A stretch of DNA of 8,107 bases from contig DASPXK010000437.1 of NCBI GenBank assembly GCA_035637315.1, forward strand, positions 1 through 8,107. The letters are read 5' to 3'. Position numbers and translations under genes: made by a program. Numbering within the stretch: the stretch's first letter is position 1; each line of letters begins with the position of its first letter. This document shows, in pieces, positions 6,647-8,107 of this stretch. The notes under the pieces were generated by a model that was not told where the DNA came from, made no database searches, and saw only the letters and a program-made list of their open reading frames with translations. The stretch comes from DASPXK01 sp035637315. GTDB taxonomy: Bacteria > Chloroflexota > UBA6077 > JACCZL01.

Positions 6647-7708
6647 ATGGCTGCCCTGAAGCTGGGTCTCATCGGCTGTGGACGTATCGCCCAGCTCGTC
6701 CACCTCAACATCGTCACTCGCTTGTCACGCGTCGAGCTCGTGGCGCTGGCGGAGCCAGATCCCTCGCGCCGGGCAGAGGCTCATGCTCGAGCGCCGGGCG
6801 CGGTCGCCATGGCCGACTACCATGATCTTCTCAGCCTTCCTTCGGTAGAGGCGGTCGTGATCTGCCTGCCGACGGCGCTCCACGCCGAGGCCGCCATTGC
6901 CGCACTCGAGGGGGGGAAACACGTCTACCTCGAGAAGCCAATCGCGACGGATCTGGCCCAGGCGCGGGGGGTCGTGGCCGCGTGGCGGCGCGCCGGTGTC
7001 GTCGGCCGGATCGGATTCAACTATCGATTCAACCCGCTCTACCAGGCGGTCGCACGGCACATCCAGTCGGCCAGGCTCGGCGAGCTGGTGGCCGCCAGGT
7101 CAGTATTTTCGTCGCCAGTCCGAGTTATGCCCGAGTGGCTACAGACGCGCCAGGGGGGAGGCGGCGCCCTGCTGGAGTACGCGTCGCACCACGTTGACCT
7201 CGTGCATTACCTCTTCGGTCAACGTGTACGCGACGTGTTTGCGACCTTGCGCTCTCAGCACAGCGAGGACGACAGCGTGACGCTCCAGCTGCGGCTTGTC
7301 GATGGCCTCCCCGTCCAGTCATTCTTTTCGACGAGCGCCGTTGACGAGGACCGCTTTGAAATCTATGGCCAGGGCGGGAAGTTGAGCATAGATCGTTACC
7401 ATTCGTTGAACGTGGACGTCACCGATCCATCGATCGAGTACTCGCGAACCAGGCGGCTGTGGCGGGGGTTGCGGTCCGTCGTGGGCAGCCCATTTCTGCT
7501 GAAGAGACTGCGCGCTCCGAGCCTGGAGCCGTCATATCAGGCGTCGTTATCGCACTTTGTGAAGGCCACACGCGGCGATTGCCCCGCGGGTCCCGATCTT
7601 TGGGACGGGTACCGGAGTCTCACTGTCATCGCAGCGGCGGAGGAGTCGGCCAGGACCGGGCGGCCCGTTTCGTTGTCGGATCTGGGCGATGAGGATCCTC
7701 CTCGTTAG
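6647..7708 (+). CDS. Gfo/Idh/MocA family NAD(P)-dependent oxidoreductase
   Basis: This cytosolic sugar dehydrogenase-type protein has 353 residues from ATG 6647. The N-terminal Rossmann domain opens with KLGLIGCGRIAQ (glycine motif at about 8-13). The hallmark YLEKPIATD (about 94-102) carries the EKP lysine that takes part in catalysis. The C-terminal alpha/beta domain has FNYRFNP (about 124-130) and ASHHVDLVHYLFG (about 180-192), whose His and Asp fit the usual substrate-binding position. The length is typical. Family members oxidise or reduce hydroxyl groups of inositol, glucose-type sugars or nucleotide sugars (WlbA-type 3-dehydrogenases, for example). Its place between two glycosyltransferases suggests a nucleotide-sugar substrate, but this is inference. 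ATG 6647 is preferred because AGG lies five bases upstream; GTG 6641 would add two residues. Its 3' end overlaps the next gene by 20 bases, a sign of one operon. Confidence 0.9.
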   Translation: MAALKLGLIGCGRIAQLVHLNIVTRLSRVELVALAEPDPSRRAEAHARAPGAVAMADYHDLLSLPSVEAVVICLPTALHAEAAIAALEGGKHVYLEKPIATDLAQARGVVAAWRRAGVVGRIGFNYRFNPLYQAVARHIQSARLGELVAARSVFSSPVRVMPEWLQTRQGGGGALLEYASHHVDLVHYLFGQRVRDVFATLRSQHSEDDSVTLQLRLVDGLPVQSFFSTSAVDEDRFEIYGQGGKLSIDRYHSLNVDVTDPSIEYSRTRRLWRGLRSVVGSPFLLKRLRAPSLEPSYQASLSHFVKATRGDCPAGPDLWDGYRSLTVIAAAEESARTGRPVSLSDLGDEDPPR

Positions 7709-8107
7709 CGACTACGCAACGCCGACCGGTGGCGCCGAATATCTGCTGCTTGCGCTGCGCGACGGGCTGCGTCAAAGGGGACACGACGCGCGGATCTTCG
7801 CGAGCTCCGCCCGGCCACTCGATCAGAAGAGCCAGGCTGACTACGAGTGCCTCGGGACGACCTCGCGCTTCCGAACGCTTCTCCAGACGGCGAATCCGTC
7901 GGCTGCCTGGGAATTCCGGCGGGTCGTGGCGGAATTCCGGCCCGACCTGGTCCACGTCATGCTCTTCCTCACCCAGCTCTCGCCCCTGATCCTGCCGGCC
8001 CTTCGGGGTGTGCCTAGTCTCTACCATGCCGTCTGGCACCGCGCCGTCTGCCCGCTGGGGACCAAGATGTTGCCCGATGGGTCGACATGCCAGGAGCCTT
8101 GGGGCTT
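7689..8107 (+). CDS. Family 4 (GT-B) glycosyltransferase, N-terminal part, runs off right edge
   Basis: The frame is open from ATG 7689 to the window end (139 full codons). It starts inside the preceding gene, with GGA eight bases upstream as ribosome-binding sequence. The product begins MRILLVSDYATPTGGAEYLL, which is the GT4 acceptor domain: a first beta strand followed by the glycine-rich loop GGAE (14-17). EFRPDLVHV (82-90) is the usual end of the next strand element. A cysteine pair in CPLGTKMLPDGSTC (121-134) matches a CP...DG..C segment seen in a subset of bacterial polysaccharide GT4 enzymes. Known for the family: retaining transfer from a nucleotide sugar on the cytosolic side. The donor-binding C-terminal half, including the EX7E-type motif, lies outside the window, so the activity cannot be confirmed. 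Confidence 0.85.
   Translation, partial: MRILLVSDYATPTGGAEYLLLALRDGLRQRGHDARIFASSARPLDQKSQADYECLGTTSRFRTLLQTANPSAAWEFRRVVAEFRPDLVHVMLFLTQLSPLILPALRGVPSLYHAVWHRAVCPLGTKMLPDGSTCQEPWG

Noticed and set aside
7910..7941. Direct repeat GGAATTCCGGC at 7910-7920 and 7931-7941
   Set aside because: Both copies lie in the GT4 coding frame and encode the similar EFR segments of one helix-strand region. There is no third copy or sign of a mobile element.
7729..7989. 86-codon plus-strand frame and the minus-strand frame at 7626-8039
   Set aside because: The GT4 frame starting at 7689 covers the same DNA and shows clear family motifs (GGAE, RPDLVHV). These are shadows.

Overview
The window looks like part of a surface-polysaccharide or glycoconjugate biosynthesis locus from a high-GC bacterium. 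All genes use standard bacterial signals: GTG and ATG starts, an AGGAGG ribosome-binding sequence, a TTGACG/TATAAT promoter and overlapping gene ends. The content is nearly all cell-envelope glycosylation: two polytopic GT-C-like membrane proteins, a family 2 and a family 4 glycosyltransferase, a Glf/HemY-like flavoprotein and a Gfo/Idh/MocA dehydrogenase. I cannot name a phylum from the sequence. Chloroflexota-like or other uncultured high-GC soil or water bacteria are only a guess. I see no tRNA, rRNA, CRISPR, transposase or phage gene.

Layout. Positions 1-586 (minus strand, running off the left edge) hold the N-terminal 195 codons of a multi-pass membrane protein. A 130-base divergent gap (587-716) separates it from a large plus-strand gene at 717-3428. 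That gene encodes a 903-residue GT-C-type membrane glycosyltransferase ending in a soluble jelly-roll-like domain. A 449-base gap (3429-3877) follows. It carries the best promoter in the window (3550-3577) and a leader of about 300 bases. From there a compact plus-strand series runs off the right edge: FAD-dependent oxidoreductase (3878-5368), family 2 glycosyltransferase with membrane anchor (5368-6591), Gfo/Idh/MocA oxidoreductase (about 6647-7708) and the N-terminus of a family 4 glycosyltransferase (7689-8107). The first two overlap by one base (TGATG) and the last two by 20 bases; 55 bases separate the middle pair.

How they may work together (inference). The Gfo/Idh/MocA enzyme and the flavoprotein would supply or modify a sugar, as nucleotide sugar or lipid-linked intermediate. 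The family 2 and family 4 enzymes would assemble a glycan on the cytoplasmic face of the membrane. The GT-C proteins would transfer sugars from polyprenyl-phosphate donors on the outer face. The substrate of the flavoprotein and the final glycan cannot be read from the sequence.

The items most worth a second look are the GT-C/jelly-roll fusion, the flavoprotein of unknown substrate coupled to the family 2 enzyme, and the long leader behind a near-consensus promoter.
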